Source: Chondrosia reniformis
Lineage: Eukaryota; Porifera; Demospongiae; Chondrillida; Chondrillidae
DNA: 64,000 nt
NCBI GenBank assembly: GCA_947172415.1
Contig: OX359192.1
Coordinates: 7,920,901 to 7,984,900 of the forward strand
Direction: 5' to 3'
Shown here one piece after another: positions 1 to 12,982 of this stretch. Every line of letters begins with the position of its first letter. The first letter of the stretch is position 1. The translations under genes were made by a program, and so were the position numbers. Under the pieces are notes generated by a model. The model had not been told where the DNA came from. It saw only the letters and a program-made list of their open reading frames with translations, and did not search any database.

Positions 1-2217
1 GATACAGTTGCCAATTACAAGTGTATAAAGGAGACCCTAGTAGGACACGATGGTATTGTACTAGCACTAAGTATCATAAGGTGGGTGTGATGATGTAATT
101 AACATGATGATGTAATTAACGTGATGATGTAATTACTGTAGCAGTCCTAATTTTAAGCACTGGACTTGGAAGATCAGTCAAAGTGACATGTGTTGTAAAT
201 AATGACTTAGTAGTGTGCAATGACCTGAGTTTAGGGGTTGTTGACGAGTCTTGCATGGCCAGCCCCTTTCCACTGTTATGATTGTGCAACACCCGTGGAA
301 GGTGGCCTATTTTGTGTGTGTTATTATGCAATAGTAGAAGCTGGGAATAGGGGCTGGCTTGTGAGACTAGTTGTGGACCTGTTCCAATGCTGTTACTGAG
401 CTGAATGAGTTGCTGGTGTTGTACGTATGGGTGATTAGAAATATTATGAACCTCTATATCAAATTGGTAATGAAAGTGTTGTCCTTTTTAGTCCTATACA
501 GGTCATTATGATGAATGTAATATAAGAATTGCTATTTATCATTCTCATAGTAAGATCATTTATCATTAACTACACTCTCTGTAATTAAATAGTGGACGTC
601 TGTATTCCGGCTCTGAGGATAAGACAATTTGTGTGTGGAATTTGTCAACAAATGAGATGATTCATAAAATTAATGCACATGACAATCCAGTTTGTGCCCT
701 GGCTTATTCTGAAGACTTTCTATTTAGTGGATCACTTAAATCAATCAAGGTATGGTATGATAGCACATACCGATCCATGTTGATCAATATCATTACTCTT
801 GTGGTTTTGCGTATGTGTCTGGTTAGTGTCTATTTCTTTTGTATACAATGTTTAGCTAAGCTTCATTAATTATTTACAGATAGTTTTGCTTGTGTATCTG
901 TCCTTCCATTCCTTCATCCCATCCTCACTAGGTATGGAACTTGCAGACGCATGCACTCATGAGAGACCTTCCGGAGCAGAACCACTGGGTCAGGGCGCTG
1001 GCAGTCCACGGAAAGCAGCTATTTTCCGGATCCTATAAAGCTATCATGGTACGTGCTTCTTTATCATGTCAAACTTTACTATCCTTAAATTACAAGGCGT
1101 TGTAGAGGTTGTCTTCTTCGTATGACAGTTGGAATATTCTATGCATGTTTCTTACTATTCAACAATAAGATGACACTCTGTATGTAGAGAGCCAGTGATT
1201 GAACCAAAGTCAATATTAAGACTTTGTAGAAGTTACCAGAGCCCCAAATATACACGTATCATGCTCTTGCTCTTCTTCTCTTCTCTTTACTCTGACATAT
1301 CCATTTGTACATCATTCAGACTGACTGATATATCCATTTGTACATCATTCAGACTGACTGATATATCCATTTGTACATCATTCAGACTGTTTTTCTCTTC
1401 TCCATAGATTTGGGATTTGGATTCGTTTGAGTGCATACGTGAGCTGCATTGTATCGGAGGCAGTGTGTATTCCATCTGTGTTACTAATAAGTACATCATT
1501 TGTGGGACATATGAAAACTGTGTAGCTGTGAGTTATGCATGTCTGTTTGGGAACCTTGTGTGCATGTCACCTATTAATGATATAAATGTCAACTGTTAGA
1601 AGAATTGATATACTTATATAAAGTTTTAATGTGTTCTGATGTGGTACAAGGTTATTATGTACAGTAAGGATTACCTGACTGTAACTCTTTTATAGTTTGT
1701 CGTGCTACATGAGTCAGCTCTGATGGTTTGCATTATTTTAGGTATGGGACCAGGCCACCTGGGGTTTCCTAGGCAACCTAGAGGGACACAGGGGCACCAT
1801 TTATGACCTTGCTGTTCTTGAGACTCGAGGACAAACAAAGCTATTCAGTGCTTCCTATGATAAGACTATACGAGTGAGTTTGAAGATTTTCAATTTCAAA
1901 ATCTGCCTCTCGTAAAGAGTGTCACCTTATAAAGCCTCTGGTATTGTTGAGGATTCTTTAATATTGATCATTACTGGTTGCTTTTACTAGGTTTATAGCT
2001 CCGTTACTCTGTGTACATGTAGGTATGGAACGTGGAACACCTGAGATGCAGTCAGACCCTGACTAGACACGAAGGTAGCGTAGTGTGTCTCACCATCTCC
2101 AATGGAAGACTGTTTTCAGGATCAGTAGACAGCAGCATAAAGGTAACGTGCACCTTAAATTGTGGTATTGATGAAGAGTGCTCTACACTTTTCTCCTTTT
2201 TTTAGTTTTGGCAATAA
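1..2217 (+). CDS. TRAF7: TRAF7 E3 ubiquitin ligase, C-terminal WD40 domain (5' end outside window)
   Basis: TRAF7 is a RING/TRAF-zinc-finger ubiquitin ligase acting in MEKK3/JNK-type signalling; its WD40 propeller binds partners. Only the propeller is visible. Seven exons join in frame: 1-80, 593-749, 932-1048, 1408-1527, 1742-1873, 2023-2142 and 2206-2217, giving 245 residues. Recognisable blades include [60 protein letters not shown] and [20 protein letters not shown], in TRAF7 order. Each blade has its own exon or exon pair and most introns follow the codon before V/I-W. The last exon contributes only Phe-Trp-Gln-stop, completing the final blade. The RING and TRAF zinc fingers should lie upstream of base 1. 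The closest alternative is another WD40 ligase such as FBXW7, but the blade sequences fit TRAF7 best. Confidence 0.93.
1296..1389. repeat. 33-bp minisatellite, about 2.9 copies
   Basis: The unit around ccatttgtacatcattcaga recurs at 1301, 1334 and 1367 inside the TRAF7 intron 1049-1407. The copies are almost identical, so the expansion is recent. It ends about 20 bp before the splice acceptor, and short open frames through it are artefacts. Confidence 0.9.
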
Positions 2218-2349
2218 CCTCTCAACACAAACTTGAAATTTTATATTTTTATGTATATATTATACAATAATTTTGTCCATTTGTAAGTATATTCATCGAG
2301 GTCCGCGTGTCACGCGCGTGTTTGAATTTCAAATTCGAAGGGTTGGCAG

Positions 2350-3234
2350 ATGGTATCCAGGATGACTAAAGGAGGATTTGATAGGCTAGTTCTTCAAGAT
2401 GAGGAGCCTCTGGATTATCTCGCCACCTCGCCAGCTCTACTGTCGCCTTCCTCTTCCCTTTCAGACATGACCCTTCCGAAAAAAGGACGCTACCAGCCTT
2501 TTGCGTCGCGAATCCCTACGCCGCCAAGTTCGGTACTATATCCACCCAACCCTCTCAGTCCACCCGAATCTATAGGCGACAGCGCATATTCCAGTCCTTC
2601 CGGGCCAGTTCTAAGTCATGTTGCAGAGGTTAATCAGGCACGCGTGTGGAGAGAAGCTCTGGTGCGGGTTCTCCTTACGTTTGGTATCTCGGTGCAGCAG
2701 GATGGCTCTGATCCCCAGAACGAACAGGAGCTGAAGACATTTCTAGAATCAGCTTGGAAGAATGACATTCCGCAGCCTGGAGATGTTGATTGTCCCGAAT
2801 ACATGCAGAAAATTGCAACTCTCAAGTTAATCTACGATGGAAAAGTGGCAGAGATTGAAGTGCTAAAGAGCCACTACATCAGGCGGGCACATGCTATAGC
2901 AGAGAGCAAGAGTTCCATGGAGTCTGCCTTACTGCAGGCAGAAGTGGTGAGACGCTGCAAGCCCCTCCAGCTGAACCTCGACCACCTAACTATGAAGGCC
3001 ATCCTGTCCCTAAGGGCGCGATACGTCAGTCACGGGAAGAGGAAACATTTGCCCCAGCGAGCCATCAGGATCCTCACAGCTTGGTATACTACGCACGCCA
3101 CGCAACCCTATCCTTCTGCTGAAGACAAGCACTTTTTGGCCAGTCAATGTGCCATTACCGTGGAACAGGTAACAACGTGGTTTAGCAATAAGCGGTGTCG
3201 TAGCAAGGCCAAGGCAAGGAAAAGCAAAAAGTAA
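2350..3234 (+). CDS. PBC-like TALE homeobox transcription factor, intronless and divergent
   Basis: Single open frame of 294 residues. The C-terminus (about 228-290) is a TALE homeodomain: the three-residue loop extension region reads QPYPSAEDK and helix 3 reads ITVEQVTTWFSNKRCRSK, keeping Trp48, Phe49, Asn51 and Arg53. The loop and helix 3 resemble PBX/Extradenticle more than Meis, Irx or TGIF. Position 50 is Ser, where PBX has Gly. Residues about 155-225 (YMQKIATLKLIYDGKVAEIE to AILSLRARYV) align loosely with the PBC-B helical region that precedes the PBX homeodomain. The N-terminus is Ser/Pro-rich. The basic tail KAKARKSKK is a likely nuclear signal. A second Met four codons in is also possible. 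It lies 130 bp after TRAF7 on the same strand. Role inferred from family: DNA-binding regulator, possibly a Hox or Meis cofactor. Confidence 0.85.
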   Translation: MVSRMTKGGFDRLVLQDEEPLDYLATSPALLSPSSSLSDMTLPKKGRYQPFASRIPTPPSSVLYPPNPLSPPESIGDSAYSSPSGPVLSHVAEVNQARVWREALVRVLLTFGISVQQDGSDPQNEQELKTFLESAWKNDIPQPGDVDCPEYMQKIATLKLIYDGKVAEIEVLKSHYIRRAHAIAESKSSMESALLQAEVVRRCKPLQLNLDHLTMKAILSLRARYVSHGKRKHLPQRAIRILTAWYTTHATQPYPSAEDKHFLASQCAITVEQVTTWFSNKRCRSKAKARKSKK

Positions 3235-3336
3235 ACAAAAAATTATATTTGAATTCATCATTTATATTAATTATTATATATTGTAAATGTCAATGTACAT
3301 TAAATTTTATTTATACAATATTAATATTCTTAAGTA

Positions 3337-6132
3337 TTACTTTCCTATACAAAAGTCTCTAAATATCACATCAAGGACCTCCTCAACTCCAACTGATCCT
3401 GTGATACGGCCAAGGGCCTTTAAAGCATATCTCAACTCCTCTGCTGCAAATACAATTTGATCGTCATGCTTGCATAGATCTACAAAATTAACAGAAAATT
3501 GATACAAAATCATTATTTTCCAATGAAAATATACTAATTATTTTATATATAATAACAAGAGGGAAGCATGCTTATGAACAAAGTATTACTATGACAATTG
3601 TACATGTAGCTCAGTGGCAGAGTAATTTAACTTACTGAGGAACTGTAGCAATGATTGAAGACAGTATGTTAGCTGTACGTTATGTCTCTGCTGTGTCCAT
3701 GATGGATTCCCCACACCAGGAGTACCACATCTGAAGAAGGAGAAGAAGATTAATGGTCATTACTCTAGTATTGTGAGACAGGTAGACATACAGTTCGGCT
3801 AATTTTGCTTGAAGGACATTGAGAAAATCCTTCACTCCTTCTTCAGTTTTACAGGATAACCAGCAAATCTTCAATCCATCTCTGTCCATAAATCTTAGGG
3901 TATCCATATGATTCTCATCAACTAAGTCAACTTTGTTCATGACAATAATGGTGTTATCAGCAGTTAATAACTCATCTCTTTCCTCTTTGTCAGCTCTGCA
4001 CAAAACAGTATCATAATCAGTTCTCCTAAAGTTCAAATCTGTTGAATTTGGTGTCACAGCTCTTCGAACACCTTCTTCTTCAACTGGATCTTCTGCCTTC
4101 CTCAGACCTGCTGTGTCACTGAATGCAGAAATATGAAATACCACACATCACACACAACAATGATGTTTGTATAAATAATCCAAACATTTACTAATTTAAG
4201 CAAAATAGTTATACATGTACATATGTATATAATGTTTCATTACACTATACAGTGTGCTATACTATAATAGCAGTTACCTCAAAACAACTGGATATCCACC
4301 AATGTCAAGTGTTGATGTAACCACATCTCGAGTAGTCCCAGCATATGGAGATACAATGGCCGCTGGCCGCTGGCCTTCAGCAGAAGAGGAGAGGCAAGAT
4401 TAACACTTTCAGGCACTAAAACCCTTTATTGGACCTGATTGTGTCACATCATACAGATTAAACAAACTAATGTGCTTGCTACACGCTGCACCTGCTGTAC
4501 GTACACAGTATGTTCAGTAAACTGCTCTTGCCAGCATTTGGAGGTCCTAATATGGCAACATGCACACCATTGCGCAACCTCTCTCCTCTACGGCCATCCT
4601 TCAAATGTTCAGATACTTCACGCACTAAAGACTTTACTTTTCTCTCCACTGAATATACACAAAAGTAGAAATCAAAAAAATGGTAAATTTTACTATTATT
4701 AGAACATGCAGTATAATTCATAACATGGTTGCACTAACTGATATTCAAAGTATACACACTAAATGTATAGTAATGTACACAACATGCTCTAATCCCGAAA
4801 TGAATATGTAAAAGGGTGTGTCAGGCAGTTTATTAAACACATGTACCATCACTCAACAATCCGTCTTCAATGTTCTCCTCCTCCCCAAAGTCTATCACTG
4901 CTTCTGTATGAGCTACACACTGAAGCAGATAAGGAAAGGTTAGTGGTACTAAACTAATACTCAGCAAGTTGTACCAAATGGAAAATCACTAAAAAATTTT
5001 AAATAAACAACTTTTTGTGTGCTAAGAATGAAGCAAGGAGATTAAAGTATGATATAATCACCTTCACCAATGTATCCATCCATCTCCTGTAGACCTTGCT
5101 AAGAGTACCCTACAAGGGAGCATATTACTAACTTAGCCAATCAGCAGTATCATTAGAGCACATGTACAGTACCTCCATCTGCCTAAGAGCTTGCTTGCGT
5201 TGACCTTCTGTTTCTGCATGTATGAGGTCCCCCAGGCCTTCAACCTCTGTGAGATCCAACTTGCCATTAAAGAATGCCCTGGATAAGGTTTGCACATCTG
5301 GCTACAAGGATTTCTGATGGTAGCATACAATGACATTACCCTCTCACCTTTATAATGCATCAAAACTACAAACCATAACACAAGTTATGCAACATGAAGA
5401 AATAAATACTGTCACCAGTAAATATATAGGTATAAACAAACATGTATTTGGCTAGTTGGCAGTACCTTTTAGTAAATTCTCCTGCCTCAGCCTGCCTCAA
5501 CCCCTTCACACTACTTAGTGCTGCAAACATGGCCGCCAGCACCGCAGCTCCTCCGTGGACATGCAACTCTGCTACATCTTCGCCTGTAAAACTGTGAGGA
5601 CCTGTAGTCAGAAGCACAACCTTACTCAACAGAACAAATATACAAGACTACACATCAATTGTGCGTGTGGTGGTCACGTACCTGGAAACCAAAGAACCAA
5701 GGCTTTGTCAATAGGATCATGTGACTTTGGGTCATATAGTGTGTTGAGGTGTGCAACTCTTGGTGATGGCAGCTGATCTTTGCCTAGTAACTGAATTGTA
5801 ACCTCTTTGCTGGCAGGACCTGATACACGAATCACTGACACGCCTAAGTGCATTAGAACAATTGATCAATGTGTACTATTAATACTGGCAATACAGCTAA
5901 ATGGAAAATATCAATTAGTATTCAAGTTTGTATAGATTAACAAATAGTATACAAGCAGCGTAAGTGTACGTATATAATCATATGGCAGCAGAGCAGTATG
6001 CACAATAGGTTATAGTATCCTCTTACCACATTTCCCATAGCCAGAGGAGAGGGCGAATATTGTAGATATCTTTCTACAGGTTGGTCGACAAACCAGGACG
6101 GAGAGGTGGAAGGAAAACGATCTGCAGAACAT
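3337..6132 (-). CDS. GTPBP3: GTPBP3 / MnmE mitochondrial tRNA-modification GTPase
   Basis: With MTO1/MnmG this GTPase modifies the wobble uridine (tau-m5U) of mitochondrial tRNAs. Eleven exons join in frame to 478 residues: 6027-6132, 5682-5843, 5466-5601, 5173-5278, 5062-5109, 4847-4919, 4505-4648, 4278-4374, 3792-4118, 3636-3730 and 3337-3479. The N-terminal domain has [13 protein letters not shown] and [17 protein letters not shown]. The G domain has GPPNAGKSS (G1), GTTRD (G2), DTAG (G3), NKVD (G4) and SCKT (G5). The C-terminus is the MnmE signature DFCIGK, whose Cys is catalytic. The first 20 residues ([20 protein letters not shown]) look like a mitochondrial presequence, and this is the first ATG in frame. 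The stretch between G3 and G4 is poorly conserved. The gene starts 75 bp from NEURL2, head-to-head. Confidence 0.95.
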
Positions 6133-6207
6133 TAGGTACAGAGCGGTGTATGTATTTTGGATAAAGTTCGAAACTCGATTTTTTTCTGATACCAAATTTG
6201 CAGAAAA
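6133..6207. promoter_or_regulatory. Bidirectional promoter/5'UTR region, GTPBP3-NEURL2
   Basis: Only 75 bp separate the two divergent start codons, so both 5'UTRs and core promoters must overlap here or extend into the neighbouring transcript. No TATA box is obvious. Confidence 0.6.
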
Positions 6208-7635
6208 ATGGCTGATCTAACCGAAATCAATGGCGAAGATTTTACTGAAGAAAATTCTGCCAAACAAGATTCAACGCCAAGAACGTTTGTCCTTTCGAAG
6301 AGAGTAACATTTGGATATCATCCTGTAGCGTCGTCGCATATGACCATTTCACATTGTGCCACTGAAGCTGTAAAGATTGACCCCGAGGGAACTTACGCGT
6401 TCGGCGTCACTTTTGGGGCTAGAAAGTTAAAAGGTTTGGCAGAATTTGAAGTTATTCTGACTGAGATTGGTACGGGTTGGTCTGGTACGTTCAAGTTGGG
6501 CGTCATGCGAGTTCCCAAAGGTGCCAAACTGGAGCATGTAAAGATACCTAGATACTCACCCGACGCACCGGATTTTTGTGTCTGGTGCAACCAAAAGATA
6601 CAAAACCGTTTGACGCTCACTAAATGCGAGGAGAAGCAGTACGGATACGTGAGCTTGGACAACCTCAAGTGTGGCGATCGCTTAGGGCTGCAACTGACAA
6701 GCGAAGGAGACCTTGGATTTTTTGTGAATGGAATGTATCAGGGCAGGGCTGCGGAGCAGATCTACCTTGAAGGGTTTGACGTGTATGCGGTAGTGGATCA
6801 TTACGGGAGGTGTAAAGCAACAAGAATATCTCGTTCGGGTATGTACCAGCTTGTCCATAGTACAGTATAGCACAGCTTGTCCATACTACAGTATAGCACA
6901 GCTTGTCCATAGTACAGTATAGCACAGCTTGTCCATAGTACAGTATAGCACAGCTTGTCCATAGTACAGTATACCACAGCTCAAATAGGTTGTTGTCATG
7001 GCAACATGTATGTAGTTGTTTACTGAGTTTTGTCTTTGTCTCTGGTTAGACAACCCTTGGAATATTCCTCTTCATTGTATATATAATAGTCCCTCCTTCC
7101 CACATATGTATGTATATACTGTATTATGAATGTGTGCACCTAATGTTCAAAGCATTCTTGGAGATTTGTGTTGATTACCATTACTTGTGTTGTGAAAACA
7201 CACCATCCTAGTGGAAAAGGTGTAAATGTGTATACATAAATGTTTATTTAGATGTGGATATCTGGAAATAGTGTAATGTATAGATATATTGGATTTTTGA
7301 CTCTACAACTGTACGATCTTACAGCCGAACCTTTGAGCTGGAACTAGTTCAAGGACCACGCTTTGAGGTTGTTTTGACTAATTAGGAATAACATCTAATT
7401 ATAACAATAAGTTATTGATAATTAGTGAATGAAATGTTGTTTTGACTGGATCCTGTAATTGATGGAGTGAGTTGTTGATTCTGTCCTTTCTGTAGTCATG
7501 GAGAGCAGTGAGACACTTAAAATGAAGTGCATGGAGGTTATTTTGACAACTGTCAAGCAACAGGACAGTATATCAATGTTACCTTTACCAGGAACATTAA
7601 AGAGACAATTACATAATTATCGTCACTATGTATAG
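6208..7635 (+). CDS. NEURL2: NEURL2-like protein (Neuralized homology repeat plus SOCS box)
   Basis: Substrate adaptor for an Elongin BC-Cullin5 ubiquitin ligase; vertebrate NEURL2 (Ozz) works in muscle protein turnover. Two exons (6208-6838, 7496-7635) splice in frame to 256 residues. Residues about 25-205 form one neuralized homology repeat, with TGWSGTFKLGVMRVP, GDLGFFVNGMYQGRA and FDVYAVVDHYGRCKATRI. The second exon encodes a textbook SOCS box: BC-box ETLKMKCMEVI, matching (S/T)LxxxCxxx(A/I), then the Cul5 box LPLP. Length and domain order match NEURL2 rather than NEURL1, which has two repeats and a RING. The intron 6839-7495 holds a 26-bp minisatellite just after the donor. The start context AAAAATGGCTG matches a motif seen at other genes here. 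Confidence 0.92.
6848..6980. repeat. 26-bp minisatellite, about 5 copies
   Basis: The unit gcttgtccatagtacagtat plus agcaca is repeated about five times within 15 bp of the NEURL2 intron donor. One copy has ccatactac in place of ccatagtac. Short open frames on both strands here are artefacts. Confidence 0.93.
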
Positions 7636-7761
7636 ACATTTTTAAATAAGTTTAAAAGGGTGCTTTATTAATGTTTGTCAACAATTCTTATTTGTACTTA
7701 TTGTATGTTCTTGTAAATAAATACATATGTGTGTATATATCATTGTGATGCTGGTAAAGTG

Positions 7762-10501
7762 TTAGTCTGATTCTATAACTTTTACTGCTTCATCCTCTTG
7801 TTTGACGAAGTTAATGATCTCCAAGATGCGATTTCTGTTGCGCATAATTTCATCTCTCTGCTGTTTCTCCAAGTAATTGTCCTTATCCTTATTCAAGCCT
7901 TGCAGTATTGTATCCTCCTACATACGTACATGTATGAACATATTCATTTAGATGGACTTGGTCCACATGCAGAATGTTAATGTACGATTGGGTTCATGCA
8001 CTAGGTCTACATGTTGTGTTACCTTGTTGTCAATAGCTAGGAGATGCGTGTCATGTGAGGCACCCAGTGAACTCATTAATCCATCTTTATCCATCAAAAT
8101 CTGCAAAATGATATTCCATTACACCCTCTTTTGAGGAAGTGGTCAAGTACAGTAAATCCATACTTACAGATTTCAGCTGATCCGAGCACTCATCTCCTTC
8201 TAGTTCATTGCGAGAGAACTTCTCCAGATATTGAGTAGCTATTCCAGTCACCTTCTCATGATATGTTCCCTCCAATTCTCGGCATTGAGTCATAGTGAGT
8301 CCAGTTAAGGATTGCTTTTAGTGACACAGTGATGGCAATGGTGATGTAAACAGCATGATAGCACAAAAATGCATGAATAATAAGTGACAACAGACTAGTA
8401 CTGTTTAATCACCATCACAATTACATCATCTGTTGGATTTAAACCTCAATGCATGCATGTCCATATCACTGTGAGCTGTGGGGGATATTGAGCTTGTACA
8501 TTCTCCTGGAAACTCTGCACGATATCAGCAAACTGCCTCTCAAACTCTTTGGTAATCTCCTATACAGCAAGGAAAGGGTCACCCTTGCTTGAATACAGCA
8601 TCAGGTGCGAAGAAACTTACATCCAACTGTTCAACTAGTTGCATCTCAAGTCTTATCAAGTTCTCTTTCAAGTCTACAGTCACCCTACTGTGACTCTCCC
8701 GTGCTGCTACAGCTTGATTGGGGTCAGATTTCAACGCCCCCAGAATCTACAAAAGGAGGCAAACATATGCTTTAGTATTAGTCATATAAGTAGAGAATGA
8801 AACGTTTACCATACCTGTTGCTTCTCACATTCATATGTTCTCAGCATTTCCAAAGCTTGTTCCTTGTTGGCTTGTTTGGCATCAGTGTAGGCAGCTGTGA
8901 AGGTGGCCCTCTCTTCACTCCTCTTCTTTGCAGCTTCTAATCCTTCCTTCAAAAGATCCTCAGAAACCTCAACAAACTTTGCCTTTAAGCTATTGGCTTG
9001 TTAAGGATCTCTAGACAGTTGCAGGTTACCCAAGAATATTTCCCTTAAATAGTATTCTAGTGGAAGATACTTTTCTAACAGCTCTGGAACACCAGGAAGT
9101 AGTTGTATGCTTTCAATTTCATCATCTTCTTCAAAAACACTCTCAAAAAACTTTGAGCCTTCAATTCCGTCCACAAATGCTTCCTATATACAACAAGTAT
9201 ATAATATTATACAACAAGTATATACATATGAGGACAAGGGACCCAACAAAATAGTTGTGGTTTGATTATCATCATGTGGTTGTACATACATACACAGCAG
9301 TAATGGTGCTCAGAACACTGCTAACATACTATGGCAGTACCTCATGTTTCCTTTGCCTCTCTCCTTCCTCCCTTTCTGATGCAAGCTGTCTTTCCATATC
9401 TCTGTCCTTCAATTCCAGTGATTCTGCTACTTCAGCATATGTTTTGCAAGCTTCACTCCTCTGAACAATTAACCGGTATTATATCCAGGATATGATGAAG
9501 TGTTAGGTACCAAAATATTAATCAGTACCCTTAAGTCAGTATCCTAATGTCAACTAATGAGTACCCTAACTCACTACTTGTGGTAGGATGAATTGAAAGT
9601 CCAGATATATGAGTTGGGGAATGACAGCCAACACGTAGAATGGATAGGTCAATGCTTTGTCCTTACAAAGTGGGTTACCGGACAGATTGAGTGACTTAAG
9701 CTTGCAGAGCCTCCTCAAATGGACAACCTGAGAGAGGGAAGGAATACTGCGTGCATTAATAAATATAAAAAATATATGTCTTTTTCTATGTGGTCAAAAT
9801 ACAAAATGAGTGTAACACTATTGACTTTTGAATTGAATTATTGTTTGCAAATTAGTTTGGAAAAAATATTTAAAGTCAAAGTCGTTTGGCAATCTCGAAA
9901 TGCATACATATGCAAGCGTACTAACTTCTTCCATTGATTCCAGTGCATTGTGTCCTATAGATAGGACCAGCAGGTTTACCAAGCTGTCCAACCCCTCCAA
10001 CTTTCTAATGCGGTTGTGGGACAGACTCAAATCAGTGAGACTTGTCAAACTAGACAAGCCTTCTATAGTTTCAATGTTGTTAAAGGATAAATCTACAGCG
10101 ACAATGTCACATAAGGCTGACTGTAGCAGGAACATGTAAATTCACCATTATTCTTACATACCTAACCACTTCAAATGGACCAAAGTATCAAGACCTACAA
10201 TCTTTTCTATAATATTGTTATCTAACTGAAGTTTCCTTAAGTTTTTGAACTGCCAAAGGTTTTCAATCTTCAGTATATCTGCAGTGATCCGTACATAAAG
10301 AGCAGTCGCACAAGCTATATAATATGGTTAGCTGCACGCACTTTTAAAATCCAGTCGGAGTTCCTGGACCTCAATAAAGTTTATTCCTTCTTCCAAGGCC
10401 ACACGCCCCGCTTCTCCTTCTGGCTTTTGCTCCTTGATGCATTCACTGAGCAGAGATTCGCTCACGACTGTGGGGTCGACACAATCGTACAGTCTACTCA
10501 T
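7762..10501 (-). CDS. DRC3: Dynein regulatory complex subunit 3 (DRC3/LRRC48)
   Basis: DRC3 is part of the nexin-dynein regulatory complex that controls bending of motile cilia and flagella. The first exon starts MSRLYDCVDPTVV, a strong match to the DRC3 N-terminus. Leucine-rich repeats follow: FKNLRKLQLDNNIIEKI, DIVAVDLSFNNIETIEGLSS and LTDLSLSHNRIRKLEGL. The second half is alpha-helical and acidic, with MTQCRELEGTYHEKVTGIA, and ends with RDEIMRNRNRILEIINFVKQ, typical of the family. The frame stops at 7762-7764. About ten exons are needed; I did not fix every junction in the middle (8300-9500). The stop of ZNF330 lies 148 bp upstream on the same strand. Two other ciliary genes lie within 24 kb. 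Confidence 0.92.
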
Positions 10502-10648
10502 TTTTAGGTATTGCCATGGAGATGACGAATATATCGATTTACCGATTAATCACATCGTGTACTTTATGGTGCCCCCTTTTCCATTATTAAATAAATATGG
10601 TAGTAATGGTACATACAAAAAATGTCTTCAAATGATCCATTAGTTTTC

Positions 10649-12003
<1,355 letters not shown>

Positions 12004-12023
12004 AGTTACGCAATCGACAAAAT
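12004..12023. promoter_or_regulatory. Bidirectional start region, ZNF330 / NHP10-like
   Basis: Twenty bases separate two divergent start codons. The two transcripts must either overlap at their 5' ends or have 5'UTRs of only a few bases. Confidence 0.6.
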
Positions 12024-12930
12024 ATGGCGGATGAAGATAAATGGAAGTCGAAATATCTAGCCATGAAAACTCTGTGCGACGATTACCAAAATGTTAGTAA
12101 ACCAATAGAAATTATTTGTAGTGTATTATTAGCATATGATAGTCTTAAATTAATTTGCAGATAAACGACCATTTAGCAGACAAAATTAGAAAAGTCAACA
12201 CTATAATTCACAGAATGGAGAAGGAGAAAAGGTAAAGGCTGGTGGAATGTATCGGCATTCTATTACAAATCTGAAATATAACACACAATTCTATGCATTT
12301 GATGAACTGTTTTTGTAGTTTATTAGTGAAGAGGTACAAGAGGCGAGGTGGTTCCATGACTCGTCTGCCGAGTGCCCAAGTGACTGTGATGTTAGAGGGG
12401 TCACCAGTCAGTAAGTTGGTCCTGTGAAGCCTTCCTTCCTCCCAAAGAGCTGCTTCTTCCTACCTGTAGAGCCCTTGCCACAGAGTTTGGTAGCTCTGCC
12501 AAAGGCAAAGGCAGGAAAAGTCCAAAGGAGCAAGAAGATGGCTTCTGCTGGAAGGAGCGAAAAGAAGGAAAGGGACCCTGACCTTCCCAAGAAGCCTTCT
12601 AACCCTTTCTTCTGGTTCTGCCAAGAACACAGATCAGCAGTACAGTCACAGTGTAATAAAGAAACATCTACAGGTCATCACGAACTAACCAAGACACTAG
12701 CTAGACTTTGGGGCGAGGTGGGTGATGAGGAAAAGAAGGTAAGGCATCTCTTAGATCAACTTGCTCGTCTCTAATAAATTTGTACTATTACATTACAGAA
12801 ATATCGAGATATGTATGAATTGGACAAACAAAGATATGACAAGGAGATGAAGGAATACATTTCAAAACATGGACCAGATGCTTTAGCTAAATTGGAATCA
12901 AACAAACACAAAATGATTTTTAAATCCTAA
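12024..12930 (+). CDS. NHP10-like HMG-box protein, probable INO80 complex subunit
   Basis: Five exons (12024-12092, 12161-12231, 12319-12410, 12470-12738, 12799-12930) join in frame to 210 residues. Residues 1-55 form a basic coiled coil (KWKSKYLAMKTLCDDYQ, IRKVNTIIHRMEKEKSLLVK), resembling the helical region of TFPT, the INO80F subunit. A single HMG box follows at about 115-190: KKERDPDLPKKPSNPFFWFC, ARLWGEVGDEEKKKYRDMYE, KQRYDKEMKEYISKHG. The order helix, LPxAKAGK linker, KERDPxxPKxPxN HMG box is that of yeast Nhp10, an INO80 subunit that binds DNA and nucleosomes. The role in INO80 chromatin remodelling is therefore inferred. An alternative is a generic HMGB protein, but those usually lack this N-terminal helix. 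Confidence 0.8.
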
Positions 12931-12982
12931 ACAGCAAATGAGTTTTTTAATAATCAGAGTAGTTCCTTGAGAGAGGTGTGTC

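Noticed and set aside
3604..3670. tRNA-like A-box (tagctcagtggcagag)
   Set aside because: No matching B-box or acceptor stem pairing, and it overlaps the donor end of a GTPBP3 exon at 3636-3730.
6133..6195. Longer N-terminus for GTPBP3
   Set aside because: The upstream frame begins at a TTG, not ATG; the ATG at 6132 also gives a good mitochondrial presequence.
6665..6925. Minus-strand open frames overlapping NEURL2
   Set aside because: They come from the 26-bp minisatellite and from the shadow of the NHR coding exon.
7329..7374. Possible middle exon of NEURL2 after ttacag
   Set aside because: It meets a stop after eight codons in the required phase, while direct splicing to 7496 gives a complete SOCS box.
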